DNA of 64,000 bases, taken from the NCBI RefSeq assembly GCF_006980715.1, contig NZ_SBHN01000013.1:1-64000 (forward strand), in the 5' to 3' direction. The notes beneath the pieces are model-generated. The model had not been told where the DNA came from. It searched no databases and worked only from the letters and a program-made list of their open reading frames with translations. Source of the DNA: Telmatospirillum sp. J64-1 (GTDB lineage Bacteria > Pseudomonadota > Alphaproteobacteria > Rhodospirillales > Magnetospirillaceae). A program made the position numbers and the translations under genes. How positions within the stretch are numbered: position 1 is the stretch's first letter; each line of letters opens with the position of its first letter. Shown piece after piece: positions 35,757 through 44,114 of the stretch.

Positions 35757-35786
35757 TTGCTTTCCGGCGTTCCGCAGTCCTATAAT
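35757..35786 (+). promoter_or_regulatory. Strong promoter candidate in an AT-rich stretch
   Basis: TTGCTT (35757-35762) and a perfect TATAAT (35781-35786) are 18 bases apart. The start point would be near 35793, about 54 bases before the small gene. A second TATAAT at 35713-35718 lies in the AT-rich stretch 35695-35757, which stands out from the GC-rich surroundings and may act as an UP element. Confidence 0.65.
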
Positions 35787-35846
35787 GCGGGACGTCCAAG
35801 AAAAAGAAATCTCCTGACATTCCACGTAGAAGGGAAGGGTTGCGCC

Positions 35847-36080
35847 ATGGGTACAGGTGCCTCTCAGTTCAGGCCCGCCCGCCGGGCTTCCATGAATCCG
35901 CTTCGTCGTTCCTCCGGGTCTCGTGCCGTGGACGGGGCTCGCTATGCCGGCAGCGAAGAGCCGACATTGAACGAACTTCTCAACGATCCCATCATGCAGC
36001 GCCTGCTGGATAGCGACGGCATCGCGCCCGAAAGCCTGCGTGCGGTCCTCGACGACGCACGTGCCAGGTTGATGCCGTAG
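35847..36080 (+). CDS. Small uncharacterised protein (77 residues)
   Basis: The frame has a clear ribosome site (AGAAGGGAAGG) before ATG 35847, a consensus promoter upstream and a perfect terminator downstream, so it is very likely expressed as its own unit. The N-terminal half is basic and serine-rich (FRPARRASMNPLRRSSG). The C-terminal half, PTLNELLNDPIMQRLL followed by SDGIAPESLRAVLDDAR, looks like a compact helical motif; I recall similar C-termini in small alphaproteobacterial proteins but cannot name the family. No signal peptide or membrane segment is present. Function unknown. Confidence 0.75.
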   Translation: MGTGASQFRPARRASMNPLRRSSGSRAVDGARYAGSEEPTLNELLNDPIMQRLLDSDGIAPESLRAVLDDARARLMP

Positions 36081-36117
36081 GGACTTTCTGCCTCTTGCAG
36101 AACAGCCCAAGACAGAA

Positions 36118-36147
36118 AAAGGGCGCCGGTGAGGACCGGCGCCCTTT
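36118..36147. terminator. Bidirectional terminator between the 77-residue gene and htpG
   Basis: A perfect 13-base stem, AAAGGGCGCCGGT (36118-36130) with ACCGGCGCCCTTT (36135-36147), closes a GAGG loop. It ends in T on one strand and is preceded by A residues that become a T tract on the other, so it can serve both convergent genes. Confidence 0.9.
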
Positions 36148-36168
36148 GCCGTTGACGGGGGCTTTCCG

Positions 36169-38037
36169 TCAGGCCAGTCCTTTCTCCAGGGCGGCGGCCA
36201 TGCGGCGGGCGAAGGCCGCCGGATCGGGCAGGGTTTCGCCTTCCAGGATGCGCGCCTGGTCGAGCAGCAGATGCGCCGCGTCCTCGATCCCCCCGGCGCC
36301 CTCGCTTCCGGCCTTCTCGGCCAGGCGGCGGATCAGGGCATGGCGTGGGTTGATTTCCAGGATGCGCGGCGCGCCCTGACCCAGTTGCTGGTGCTGGCGC
36401 AGCAGGCGTTCCAGATGCAGGCTCATCTCGCCCTGATCGGAGACGAGGCAGACGGCGCTCTCGGTCAGTCGTTCCGAGGGGCGCACATCCTTCACCTGTT
36501 CCCCCAGGGCCAGTTTCAGCGCGGCGATCAGCGTGTCCATGTCCTTGGCCGGGGCGGCTTCGGGCTCGGGCGTCTCGCCTTCCTTCTCTTCCTTGGCGAT
36601 GGCGCCGAGATCGGTGCCGGCCTGGGCGACCGAGCGGAAGGGCTTGTCCTCGAAGCTGCCCACCGCCGAGACCCAGAATTCGTCGATGGGATCGGTCAGC
36701 AGCAGCACTTCGACGTCGCGCGCCAGGAAGCCTTCGAGCTGCGGGCTCTTGCGCAGGGCCACCGGATCGTCGCCGGTGATGGTGTAGATGGCCTCCTGGC
36801 CGGGCTTCATGCGCTCGACATATTGTTTCAGGCTGACCAGGCCATCGCCCTTGGTGCTGCGGAAGCGGCAGAGCGGCAGGATCTCGTCGCGGCGCTCGCG
36901 TTCCTCGTAGAGGCCCTCCTTCAGCACGGCGCCGAACTCGTTCCAGAAGGCGTCGTAATTGCCGTTTTCATCCTCGGCCCGCTTCTTCAGCTCAGACAGC
37001 ACGCGCTTGACCAAGCCGGTACGGATCTTGGCCAGCACGGGATTGTGCTGCAGCATCTCGCGGCTGATGTTCAGCGGCAGGTCCTGGCTGTCCACCACCC
37101 CGCGCAGGAAGCGCAGGTAGGGCGGCAGCAAATCGGCGCAGTCGTCGGTGATGAAGACCCGCTTCACATACAGCTTCACATGCTGCTTGCGGTCGGGATG
37201 GAACAGGTCGAAGGGCTTGTGGCTGGGGATGAACAGCAGCCCGGTATATTCGATGGCGCCTTCGGCCTTGTAATGCAGGGTCAGCCAGGGCTCGTCGAAG
37301 GCATGGGCGACATGGTGGTAGAATTCGCGGTACTGCTCGGGGGTGACTTCCGACTTGCTGCGCGTCCACAGGGCCGAGGCGGCATTGAGGCGTTCTTCCT
37401 TGCCCTCTTCCTCGACCAGCAGCACCGGCAGGGCGATATGGTCGGAATAGGTCTTGACGATATGGCGCAGGCGCTGGCTTTCCAGGAATTCGTCCTCGCC
37501 GTCGCGCAGATGCAGCACGATCCGGGCGCCGCGTCCGGCCGATTCGTCTTCCGCGATGGTGAAGGCGCCGCGCCCGTCCGAGGTCCAGCGCCAGCCTTCG
37601 CTCTCGCCGGCCTTGCGGGTGATGACCTCGACCTTGTCGGCGACCATGAAGGCGGAATAGAAGCCGACGCCGAACTGGCCGATCAGGGTGACGTCCTTCT
37701 TGGCATCGCCGGAAAGCTGGGACAGGAAATTGGCCGTGCCCGAACGCGCGATGGTGCCCAGATTCTCGACCAGGTCGGCCTTGTTCATGCCGATGCCGTT
37801 ATCGGCGATGGTCAGGGTGCGGGCCTGCTTGTCGGGGATCAGGCGAATCTTGTAGTCGCTGTCGCCCTCCACCAGTTCGGGCTGGGTCAGCGCCGCATAG
37901 CGCAGCTTGTCGCAGGCGTCGGACGCATTGGATACAAGCTCGCGCAGGAAGATTTCCTTGTTGCTGTAGAGCGAGTGGACGACGATCTCGAGCAGCTTTG
38001 AGACTTCCGCCTGGAAGTTCAGGGTCTCCTGGGCCAT
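36169..38037 (-). CDS. htpG: Molecular chaperone HtpG (Hsp90)
   Basis: The 622-residue cytosolic chaperone has the Hsp90 N-terminal ATPase: LFLRELVSNASDACDKLR, DNGIGM, LGTIARSGT and GQFGVGFYSAFMVAD. The middle domain includes YVKRVFITDD and LPLNISREMLQ, and the C-terminal dimerisation domain ends the protein. It helps late folding of client proteins under stress. I chose ATG 38037 (MAQETLNFQAEV), the usual family start; an in-frame extension upstream would overlap the promoter. It has a sigma-32-like promoter and a shared bidirectional terminator. Confidence 0.97.
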   Translation of the reverse strand: MAQETLNFQAEVSKLLEIVVHSLYSNKEIFLRELVSNASDACDKLRYAALTQPELVEGDSDYKIRLIPDKQARTLTIADNGIGMNKADLVENLGTIARSGTANFLSQLSGDAKKDVTLIGQFGVGFYSAFMVADKVEVITRKAGESEGWRWTSDGRGAFTIAEDESAGRGARIVLHLRDGEDEFLESQRLRHIVKTYSDHIALPVLLVEEEGKEERLNAASALWTRSKSEVTPEQYREFYHHVAHAFDEPWLTLHYKAEGAIEYTGLLFIPSHKPFDLFHPDRKQHVKLYVKRVFITDDCADLLPPYLRFLRGVVDSQDLPLNISREMLQHNPVLAKIRTGLVKRVLSELKKRAEDENGNYDAFWNEFGAVLKEGLYEERERRDEILPLCRFRSTKGDGLVSLKQYVERMKPGQEAIYTITGDDPVALRKSPQLEGFLARDVEVLLLTDPIDEFWVSAVGSFEDKPFRSVAQAGTDLGAIAKEEKEGETPEPEAAPAKDMDTLIAALKLALGEQVKDVRPSERLTESAVCLVSDQGEMSLHLERLLRQHQQLGQGAPRILEINPRHALIRRLAEKAGSEGAGGIEDAAHLLLDQARILEGETLPDPAAFARRMAAALEKGLA

Positions 38038-38093
38038 TTCCGCAACCTTCGGTGAAACTGTTCCTGGGATGAGCCATCCATGGCATCGGCCTG

Positions 38094-38122
38094 ATATGAG
38101 GCAAAGGGCGCTTACACGCAAG
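38094..38122 (-). promoter_or_regulatory. htpG: Sigma-32-like promoter of htpG
   Basis: On the minus strand CTTGCGT (38122-38116) and CCTCATAT (38101-38094) are 14 bases apart, the spacing and -10 pattern of heat-shock promoters (CTTGAAA ... CCCCATNT). htpG is a classic sigma-32 gene, which supports the reading. Confidence 0.6.
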
Positions 38123-38306
38123 ACCCTGAGGGATTAGGTGCCAATTCCCTTTTTTCCTTCCGGTTTCCATTGCCGGGGCGCCCCCGAAAGGCTATGAATC
38201 AATAACCGGATTCGTGAAGCGGGGCGCCTGAGATGCGCTTCCGTGCGGTACCAAAAACAGGCCGGAGCGGCAACGAATCCTGCCGGCCCGAGTGAGGAGC
38301 AAGCCG

Positions 38307-38666
38307 ATGCAGATTCCCTTGCAGATCACCTTCCATGGCGTCGACCATTCTGACGCGGTCGAGGAACGCATCCGCAGCAAGGTCCAGAAGCTTGAACAAT
38401 TATGCGACCGTATCACCAGTTGCCGCGTGGTGATCGAATGCACGCACAAGAATGGCAGCACCGAGCACCAGCCCTTCCATATCCGCCTGGACGTGACCGT
38501 GCCCGGCCAGGAACTGGTGGTGCGCCGCGATCCCAAGGACCCGCATGCCCATGAAGACATCTATGTCTGCCTGCGCGACGTCTTCCAGGCCATGGAGCGT
38601 CAGGTGAAGGAATATGTCGAGCGCCAGCGCGGCGGTCCCAAGTTCAAGGCCCAAGCCGCCGGCTAG
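38307..38666 (+). CDS. hpf: Short ribosome hibernation factor (HPF/RaiA family)
   Basis: The 119-residue protein is a single S30AE domain: MQIPLQITFHGVDHSDAVEERI, KLEQLCDRITSCRVVIEC, and HEDIYVCLRDVFQAMERQ. It binds the 30S decoding centre and silences idle ribosomes. It lacks the C-terminal dimerisation domain of long HPF. A long HPF is often encoded after rpoN in Alphaproteobacteria; rpoN starts at 62981 and is cut by the window, so a second copy may lie just outside. GAGGAG lies 7 bases before ATG 38307. A terminator follows. Confidence 0.92.
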   Translation: MQIPLQITFHGVDHSDAVEERIRSKVQKLEQLCDRITSCRVVIECTHKNGSTEHQPFHIRLDVTVPGQELVVRRDPKDPHAHEDIYVCLRDVFQAMERQVKEYVERQRGGPKFKAQAAG

Positions 38667-38691
38667 GCTCTTCCCATTCTCTCCGAAAGAC

Positions 38692-38721
38692 GGCGCCGCC
38701 AGCAATGGCGGCGCCTTTTTT
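38692..38721 (+). terminator. Rho-independent terminator after hpf
   Basis: GGCGCCGCC (38692-38700) pairs perfectly with GGCGGCGCC (38707-38715) around AGCAAT and is followed by six T residues. Confidence 0.92.
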
Positions 38722-38790
38722 GTATCGGTGGGCCTGTGGCTCCGCCTCGCCGTGCTTGCATTCACTTCGGCCAGGGCCGATCTTCTGCTT

Positions 38791-41331
38791 ATGAATACTC
38801 TTCGTCCGACTGGTGCCGAATCCGGACGTGTCATCGCCGTCCTGGGGCCCACGAATACCGGCAAGACCCATCTGGCTCTCGAAAGGATGTTGGGTCATGC
38901 CAGCGGCATGATCGGCTTTCCGTTGCGCCTGCTGGCGCGCGAGAATTACGAGCGGATCGTCCGCATCAAAGGACCGCAGGCGGTGGCCCTGCTGACCGGC
39001 GAGGAAAAGATCGTCCCGCCGCGTCCGTCCTATTTCGTCTGCACCGTGGAAAGCATGCCGCTGGACCGCCGCGTGTCCTTCCTGGCGGTGGACGAGATCC
39101 AGCTTTGCGCCGATCCCGACCGGGGCCATGTCTTCACCGACCGCCTGCTTTACGCGCGCGGCGAGACCGAGACCATGTTCCTGGGCGCCGAGACCATCAA
39201 GCCGCTGGTGCGGCGCCTGGTGCCGGGCGTCGAATTCATGAGCCGCCCGCGCTTTTCCCAGCTGGAATATAGCGGTCCGCGCAAGCTGACCCGGCTGCCG
39301 CCGCGTTCGGCCGTGGTCGCCTTCTCGGCCTCCGACGTCTATACCATGGCCGAGCTGATCCGCCGCCAGCGCGGCGGCGCCGCCGTGGTGCTGGGCGCTT
39401 TGAGCCCGCGCACCCGCAATGCCCAGGTCGGCATGTATCAGGCGGGCGAGGTGGATTACCTGGTGGCGACGGATGCCATCGGCATGGGGCTGAACATGGA
39501 TGTGGACCATGTCGCCTTCGCCAGCCTGCGCAAATTCGACGGCCGCCAGCCCCGCGACCTCAATGCCTCGGAAATCGGCCAGATCGCCGGGCGCGCCGGA
39601 CGCCATATGAATGACGGCACCTTCGGCACCACCGGCGATGCCGGGGGCATCGAGCCGGAAATCGTCGAAGCGGTGGAAAATCACGAATTCCCGGCGCTGA
39701 AGGGCCTGTTCTGGCGCAATCCCGAGCTGCGTTTCGCTTCGGTCGAGGCCCTGCTGCATTCCCTCGGCCGCCCGCCCCAGGAGCCGGGCCTGATCCGCGC
39801 GCGGGAGGCGGACGATCATCTGGCCCTGGCCGCCCTGGCGCGGGATGCCGAGATCCTGAAGGTGGCGGATAAGCCGAACCGCGTGCGCCTGCTGTGGGAG
39901 GTCTGCCAGATTCCCGATTTCCGAAAGGTGATGGCGGAGAACCACACCAGGCTGCTGGGCCAGATCTACCGTCACCTTACCTCGGGCAGCGGCTTCCTGC
40001 CCGCCGACTGGCTGGACAACCACGTCAAGCGGCTGGACCGCACCGACGGCGATATCGAAACCATCATCGGGCGCATCGCCAATATCCGCACCTGGACCTT
40101 CGTGTCCCATCGCGGCGACTGGGTGGCCGATCCGGTGCATTGGCAGGAACGCACGCGGACCATCGAGGATCATCTCTCCGATGCCCTGCACGAGCGCCTG
40201 ACCCAGCGTTTCGTCGATCGCCGCACGGCGGTGCTGGTGCGCCGCCTGAAGGAAGGCGAGGAATTGCTGTCGGCGGTCAGCAAGCAGGGCGAGGTGCTGG
40301 TGGAAGGCCAGTTCGTCGGTCGTTTGTCCGGCTTCCATTTCGTCGCCGACCGTAGCGAAAGCGTCTCGGGTACCCGCGCCGTGGCCGCCGCCGCCAGCCG
40401 GGCGCTGAAAAGCGAGATCGCCGCCCGCGCCCGCCGCCTTGCCGCCGAACCGGACGAGGCCTTCGCCCTGACCTCGGAAGGCATCCTGCTATGGCGGGAC
40501 GAGCCGGTGGCGCGGCTGGCCGCCGGGGCCGATTTGCTGCGCCCGGTGGTCGAACCCCTGTCGGTCGATCTGCTCGACCATGCCGCCCGCGAAGCCGTCG
40601 GCCAGCGCCTGGAAAGCTGGGTGGCCGGGGCCATCCGCACCCAATTGCGGCCCCTGTTCCGGGCGCGCGAGGCGGAACTGACCGGCCCCGCGCGCGGCCT
40701 AGTCTTCCAAATGAGCGAGGCCCTCGGCTCGCTGCCCCGCCGACCCGCCGAACAGCAGGTCTCCGCCCTGTCCGCCGAAGAGCGCAAGGCCCTGGCGCGG
40801 CTGGATATACGCCTGGGGGTGGAAAGCATCTTCCTGCCCGGCATGCTCAAGCCCAACGCCCAGGCGATGCGCGCCTTGCTATGGTGCGTTCATCGCGGCA
40901 TCGCTCCCATCGAGCCGCCGCCGCCCGGGCGCGTGTCGCTGCAGGATGCGCGTTCCTGGCCGGTGGGATTCCTCGAGGCGGTGGGGTTCCGTCCGCTGGG
41001 TCCGATGGCCGTGCGGGTGGACATGCTGGAACGCTTCGCCGCCGAAATCCGCCAGCGCGCGCGGCAGAGCCCCTTCGCGATGCCGCCCGAATTGCTGTCC
41101 ACCATCGGCCTGAAGGCGGAAGACCTGCCTGCCGTGATGGAGGCGCTGGGCTGGCGCGAGGTCAAGGGCGAGGAGGGCGGCATCCTGTTCGAAAGCGCCC
41201 GGAAAGGCCCGCGCGGCAAGAAAGCGCACCTGCCGCAAAAGAACAGGCCCGAGAAGGGCAGAAGACGGGAACGCCCGCGCGACCCTGCCGATTCGCCTTT
41301 TGCCAAGCTGCGTCATCTGGTGTCGTCTTGA
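38791..41331 (+). CDS. SUV3-like superfamily 2 RNA helicase
   Basis: The 846-residue protein has a DExH helicase core: Walker A GPTNTGKTH (about residues 17-25), motif II as DEIQ, motif III-IV regions, and motif VI QIAGRAGRH. SUV3_C-like segments follow, and the C-terminus is basic. Mitochondrial SUV3 unwinds RNA for the degradosome and its alphaproteobacterial relatives are presumed RNA helicases. The C-terminal tail (about 800-840) is rich in K and R. The start is ATG 38791 with a weak ribosome site, chosen because similarity begins there. The stop abuts the hslR start, suggesting joint translation with another RNA-binding protein. Confidence 0.9.
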   Translation: MNTLRPTGAESGRVIAVLGPTNTGKTHLALERMLGHASGMIGFPLRLLARENYERIVRIKGPQAVALLTGEEKIVPPRPSYFVCTVESMPLDRRVSFLAVDEIQLCADPDRGHVFTDRLLYARGETETMFLGAETIKPLVRRLVPGVEFMSRPRFSQLEYSGPRKLTRLPPRSAVVAFSASDVYTMAELIRRQRGGAAVVLGALSPRTRNAQVGMYQAGEVDYLVATDAIGMGLNMDVDHVAFASLRKFDGRQPRDLNASEIGQIAGRAGRHMNDGTFGTTGDAGGIEPEIVEAVENHEFPALKGLFWRNPELRFASVEALLHSLGRPPQEPGLIRAREADDHLALAALARDAEILKVADKPNRVRLLWEVCQIPDFRKVMAENHTRLLGQIYRHLTSGSGFLPADWLDNHVKRLDRTDGDIETIIGRIANIRTWTFVSHRGDWVADPVHWQERTRTIEDHLSDALHERLTQRFVDRRTAVLVRRLKEGEELLSAVSKQGEVLVEGQFVGRLSGFHFVADRSESVSGTRAVAAAASRALKSEIAARARRLAAEPDEAFALTSEGILLWRDEPVARLAAGADLLRPVVEPLSVDLLDHAAREAVGQRLESWVAGAIRTQLRPLFRAREAELTGPARGLVFQMSEALGSLPRRPAEQQVSALSAEERKALARLDIRLGVESIFLPGMLKPNAQAMRALLWCVHRGIAPIEPPPPGRVSLQDARSWPVGFLEAVGFRPLGPMAVRVDMLERFAAEIRQRARQSPFAMPPELLSTIGLKAEDLPAVMEALGWREVKGEEGGILFESARKGPRGKKAHLPQKNRPEKGRRRERPRDPADSPFAKLRHLVSS

Positions 41332-41613
41332 ATGAACGAAACTTTGCGTATCGATAAATGGCTGTGGTTCGCGCGCTTCTGCAAATCCCGCAGCCTGGCC
41401 GCCAGCCTGTGCGAGGAGGGCGAAATCCACCTCAACGACCGCCCTGCCGGCAAGGCGCAAAGCCTGAAGACCGGCGATATCGTCGAATTCCCGGCAGGCC
41501 CCCGCCGGCGCCGCCGCGTCCGGGTGCTGGCGCTTGGCGAAAGACGCGGTCCGGCGCCCGAGGCCCAGCTGCTTTACGAGGAACTGGACTCGGTGCCGGT
41601 GCGGGAGGATTAG
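41332..41613 (+). CDS. hslR: S4-domain RNA-binding protein, Hsp15-like
   Basis: The 93-residue protein begins with an S4 domain (LRIDKWLWFARFCKSRSLAASLC, then GEIHLNDRPAGKAQSLKTGDIVE). A short basic stretch follows (GPRRRRRVRVLALGERRG). E. coli Hsp15 binds stalled 50S subunits carrying nascent peptides after heat shock. The start directly follows the helicase stop (TGA-ATG). A family A repeat starts 27 bases after the stop. Translation-rescue function is inferred from the family. Confidence 0.92.
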   Translation: MNETLRIDKWLWFARFCKSRSLAASLCEEGEIHLNDRPAGKAQSLKTGDIVEFPAGPRRRRRVRVLALGERRGPAPEAQLLYEELDSVPVRED

Positions 41614-41640
41614 GCGGAACAAGCTGCTTCTTTCCGGTTC

Positions 41641-41720
41641 CGTCACTCCCGCGGAAGCGGGAGGCCATATCAGGTCCGGAAGGCGTGGCGGCATGGATGC
41701 CCGCTTTCGCGGGCATGGCG
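41641..41720. repeat. Dispersed palindromic repeat, family A copy 2
   Basis: The arms are 41641-41668 and 41693-41720. The left arm contains CCCGCGGAAGCGGG and the right CCCGCTTTCGCGGG. This copy is shorter than the others (24-base centre) and its arms are more diverged. It lies between the convergent hslR and amidase genes and could act as a transcription end point for both. Confidence 0.75.
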
Positions 41721-41784
41721 AAGAAAATTCCATGAGGTCCAGGAGCCCGAGGCCCTTGGCGGGGTCGGGCAGAGCCCGGAAACC

Positions 41785-43176
41785 CTATCCCTGTTTGACG
41801 TCTATGGGGCCTTTCGGCAGCGCCAGTTCCGCTTCCAGCAGGGCCGCCGCCGACAGCAGGGCTGCTTCGCCGCGTGGCGGCGCGATCAGTTGCAGCCCGA
41901 CCGGCAGGCCGTTGCGGGTGAAGCCGCAGGGCAGGGACAGGGCGGGGCAGCCGGTCAGGGTGATGGCGAAGGTGGGCGCGACCCAACTGATATAGGTGGC
42001 GAAGGCGACGCCTCCGGCCTCGGTGGGATAGCGCATGGTGACGTCGAAAGGCGGCACTACCGTCACCGGGCAGGCCAGCAGGTCGAAGCGGGTGAAGAAA
42101 TCGGTGCAACGCCAGACCAGCGCCGCCCGCGCCCGTTCCGCCTTGCCGATGGTGTCGGCATCCAGCGCCAGGCCCTTCTCGATATTCCACACCACCTCGG
42201 GCTTCAGCTTGTCGCGCTGCCGTTCCAGCGTCGGGGCATGAAGCATGGCGAAATGGGCCGCGCGCAGGGTCTGGAAGATGGTTTCGGCATCGGACAGGTC
42301 CGGATGCGCTTCCTCGACCGCCACGCCCAGCCCGGCGAAGCGGGCGACGGCACGGGCGCAGACTTCCTTGATTTCGCGGTCCACCGGCGCCACGCCCAGA
42401 TCGGGCGACCAGGCAATGCGGCGCGGCGCCCTGGGGGCATCAACGGCGGCGGTGAAGGGTTGTTCAGGACGGGGCAGGCTGAGCGGGTCGAAGGGATGCG
42501 CACCGCTCATGGCGTCGAGCATCAGTGCCGCATCGCCGACGCTGCGGGCCAGCGGGCCATGCACGTCCAGTGTCGAATAGGGAAGGGGATCGGGGCCGCG
42601 CGCGACCCGTCCCGGCGAGGGGCGCAGGCCGACCACGCCGCTGAAGGCCGCCGGGATCCGCAGCGACCCGCCGAGATCGGTGCCATGGGCCAACCAGGCT
42701 TGGCCGGTGGCGACGGCGACGGCCGATCCGCCCGAGGAGCCGCCGGGGGTCAGCGCGGTGTTCCAGGGATTGCGGGTGACGCCGAAGACCTCGTTGAAGG
42801 TCTGGGCCCCGGCGCCGAATTCGGGGGTGTTGGACTTGCCGATGACGATGCCGCCACGCGATTCCAGGGTCTGGACCACGATGTCGGAGGTATCGGCGAT
42901 GCGTTCGGCGAAGGCCGCCGAGCCCAGGGTGCAGCGCAGACCAGCCACGTCGGTCAGGTCCTTGATCGCCACCGGCAGGCCGTGAAGCGGCCCGGCCTGG
43001 GGCTTGGCGGCGGCCTTGCGGGCGCGGTCGAAGCAGGGGGTGGGCAGGGCGTTCACCGCATCGTCCACCTGTTCGTGCCGCGCCGCCGCCAGATCGACCA
43101 CTTCCCTGGGCGAAACCTCGCCTTTCGCCAGAAGCCCGGCCACGGCGCGGGCATCAAGGCGTAGCAGCTCTTCCAT
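41785..43176 (-). CDS. Amidase (amidase-signature family)
   Basis: The 463-residue enzyme has the Ser-cisSer-Lys triad: the lysine in PVAIKDLTDVAG, the cis-serine in TPGGSSGGSAVAVA and the nucleophile in GTDLGGSLRIPA. It hydrolyses amides; the specific substrate cannot be told from the sequence. It is not GatA: no gatC or gatB is adjacent and the C-terminal half differs. GGGAGGAAAA precedes the ATG. The next gene upstream (lipid kinase) ends 24 bases away on the same strand, so the two are probably cotranscribed. Confidence 0.92.
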   Translation of the reverse strand: MEELLRLDARAVAGLLAKGEVSPREVVDLAAARHEQVDDAVNALPTPCFDRARKAAAKPQAGPLHGLPVAIKDLTDVAGLRCTLGSAAFAERIADTSDIVVQTLESRGGIVIGKSNTPEFGAGAQTFNEVFGVTRNPWNTALTPGGSSGGSAVAVATGQAWLAHGTDLGGSLRIPAAFSGVVGLRPSPGRVARGPDPLPYSTLDVHGPLARSVGDAALMLDAMSGAHPFDPLSLPRPEQPFTAAVDAPRAPRRIAWSPDLGVAPVDREIKEVCARAVARFAGLGVAVEEAHPDLSDAETIFQTLRAAHFAMLHAPTLERQRDKLKPEVVWNIEKGLALDADTIGKAERARAALVWRCTDFFTRFDLLACPVTVVPPFDVTMRYPTEAGGVAFATYISWVAPTFAITLTGCPALSLPCGFTRNGLPVGLQLIAPPRGEAALLSAAALLEAELALPKGPIDVKQG

Positions 43177-43200
43177 TTTTCCTCCCTTTCCCGTCCCGCT

Positions 43201-44103
43201 TCACGCCGCGGATTTTTCCGGCATCAGCAGCGATAGCGGCTTGTCCGCCAGCACGATATTGGCCGGCAGGGCGGTAAGGATATCACCGTCGCATTGAATG
43301 GGCAGGGCGGAGTCGCATTCCACCACCACTTCACGGCCGGTGACTACGGTGACGTCGGGAAGCTTGCTCAGGCGTCCCAGGGCCAGGGCGATGCCGTAGC
43401 GGATCTGGTCGAGAACGCCGCCGCCTGCCAGCAGGCAGATTTCGAAGCTGGGCTGGTCCAGGCGCGCCCGGGGGGCGAGGATGAAGCGCCCGCCATAGAG
43501 ACGTCCCTTGCAGGCCACCACTCCGCGCGCCCGATATTCGCGGCCGTCCACGGTGACGCGGAAGTTGGGGAAGGGATAGCGGAGGCTTTGCACCAGCGCC
43601 TCGGCGACATAGGCCAGTTTTCCGGTCAGGCGCTTCAGGCGCGGGCGGAGTTTGCCGACCACCCAGGAATCGAAGCCGATCCCGGCCATCAGCAGGAAGC
43701 GGCGGCCGTTGACCATGCCCGGCCGCATGGCCATCGCATGGCCGAAGGCGATGGTCTCGGCGATGTCCTCGGGATTGTCCAGGCCGATCTCGGCGGCCAG
43801 CACATTGGCCGTCCCCAGGGGGATCACGGCCAGGGGCGGCACCGCTCCCTCGGCCTGGGCCAAGCCGTTGGCCAGTTCGTTGACGGTGCCGTCGCCGCCC
43901 GCCGCCGCCACCACGTCGAAGTCGGCGGTGGAGACGGTGCGGCCGATGCGTTCGGCGTCCCCGGCGCAGGTGGTCTCGCGCAGGGTGACGCGGCAGCCCC
44001 GGCGGGTCAGCCCCGCCAGGACGGCATCGAGCCGCTTGCGCCGGCGGCGTCCGGCGGTGGGGTTGAAGACCACGAGGACCCGGCGGAAGGAGGTGCGCGA
44101 CAT
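43201..44103 (-). CDS. Diacylglycerol kinase-family lipid kinase
   Basis: The 300-residue protein has the DAGK catalytic domain: VVFNPTAGRRRRKRLDAVL at the start, the nucleotide loop GGDGTVNELANGLA, and the family motif PLGTANVLAAEIG. A YegS-like beta-sandwich domain follows, with CDGDILTALP near the end. It should phosphorylate a membrane lipid (diacylglycerol, sphingoid or phosphatidylglycerol type). The ATG at 44103 is preceded by AAGGAG. It lies 11 bases after the LtaS-like gene on the same strand; in Gram-positive bacteria DgkB recycles the diacylglycerol that LtaS releases, which makes the pairing suggestive. Confidence 0.9.
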   Translation of the reverse strand: MSRTSFRRVLVVFNPTAGRRRRKRLDAVLAGLTRRGCRVTLRETTCAGDAERIGRTVSTADFDVVAAAGGDGTVNELANGLAQAEGAVPPLAVIPLGTANVLAAEIGLDNPEDIAETIAFGHAMAMRPGMVNGRRFLLMAGIGFDSWVVGKLRPRLKRLTGKLAYVAEALVQSLRYPFPNFRVTVDGREYRARGVVACKGRLYGGRFILAPRARLDQPSFEICLLAGGGVLDQIRYGIALALGRLSKLPDVTVVTGREVVVECDSALPIQCDGDILTALPANIVLADKPLSLLMPEKSAA

Positions 44104-44114
44104 GGGAGTCTCCT

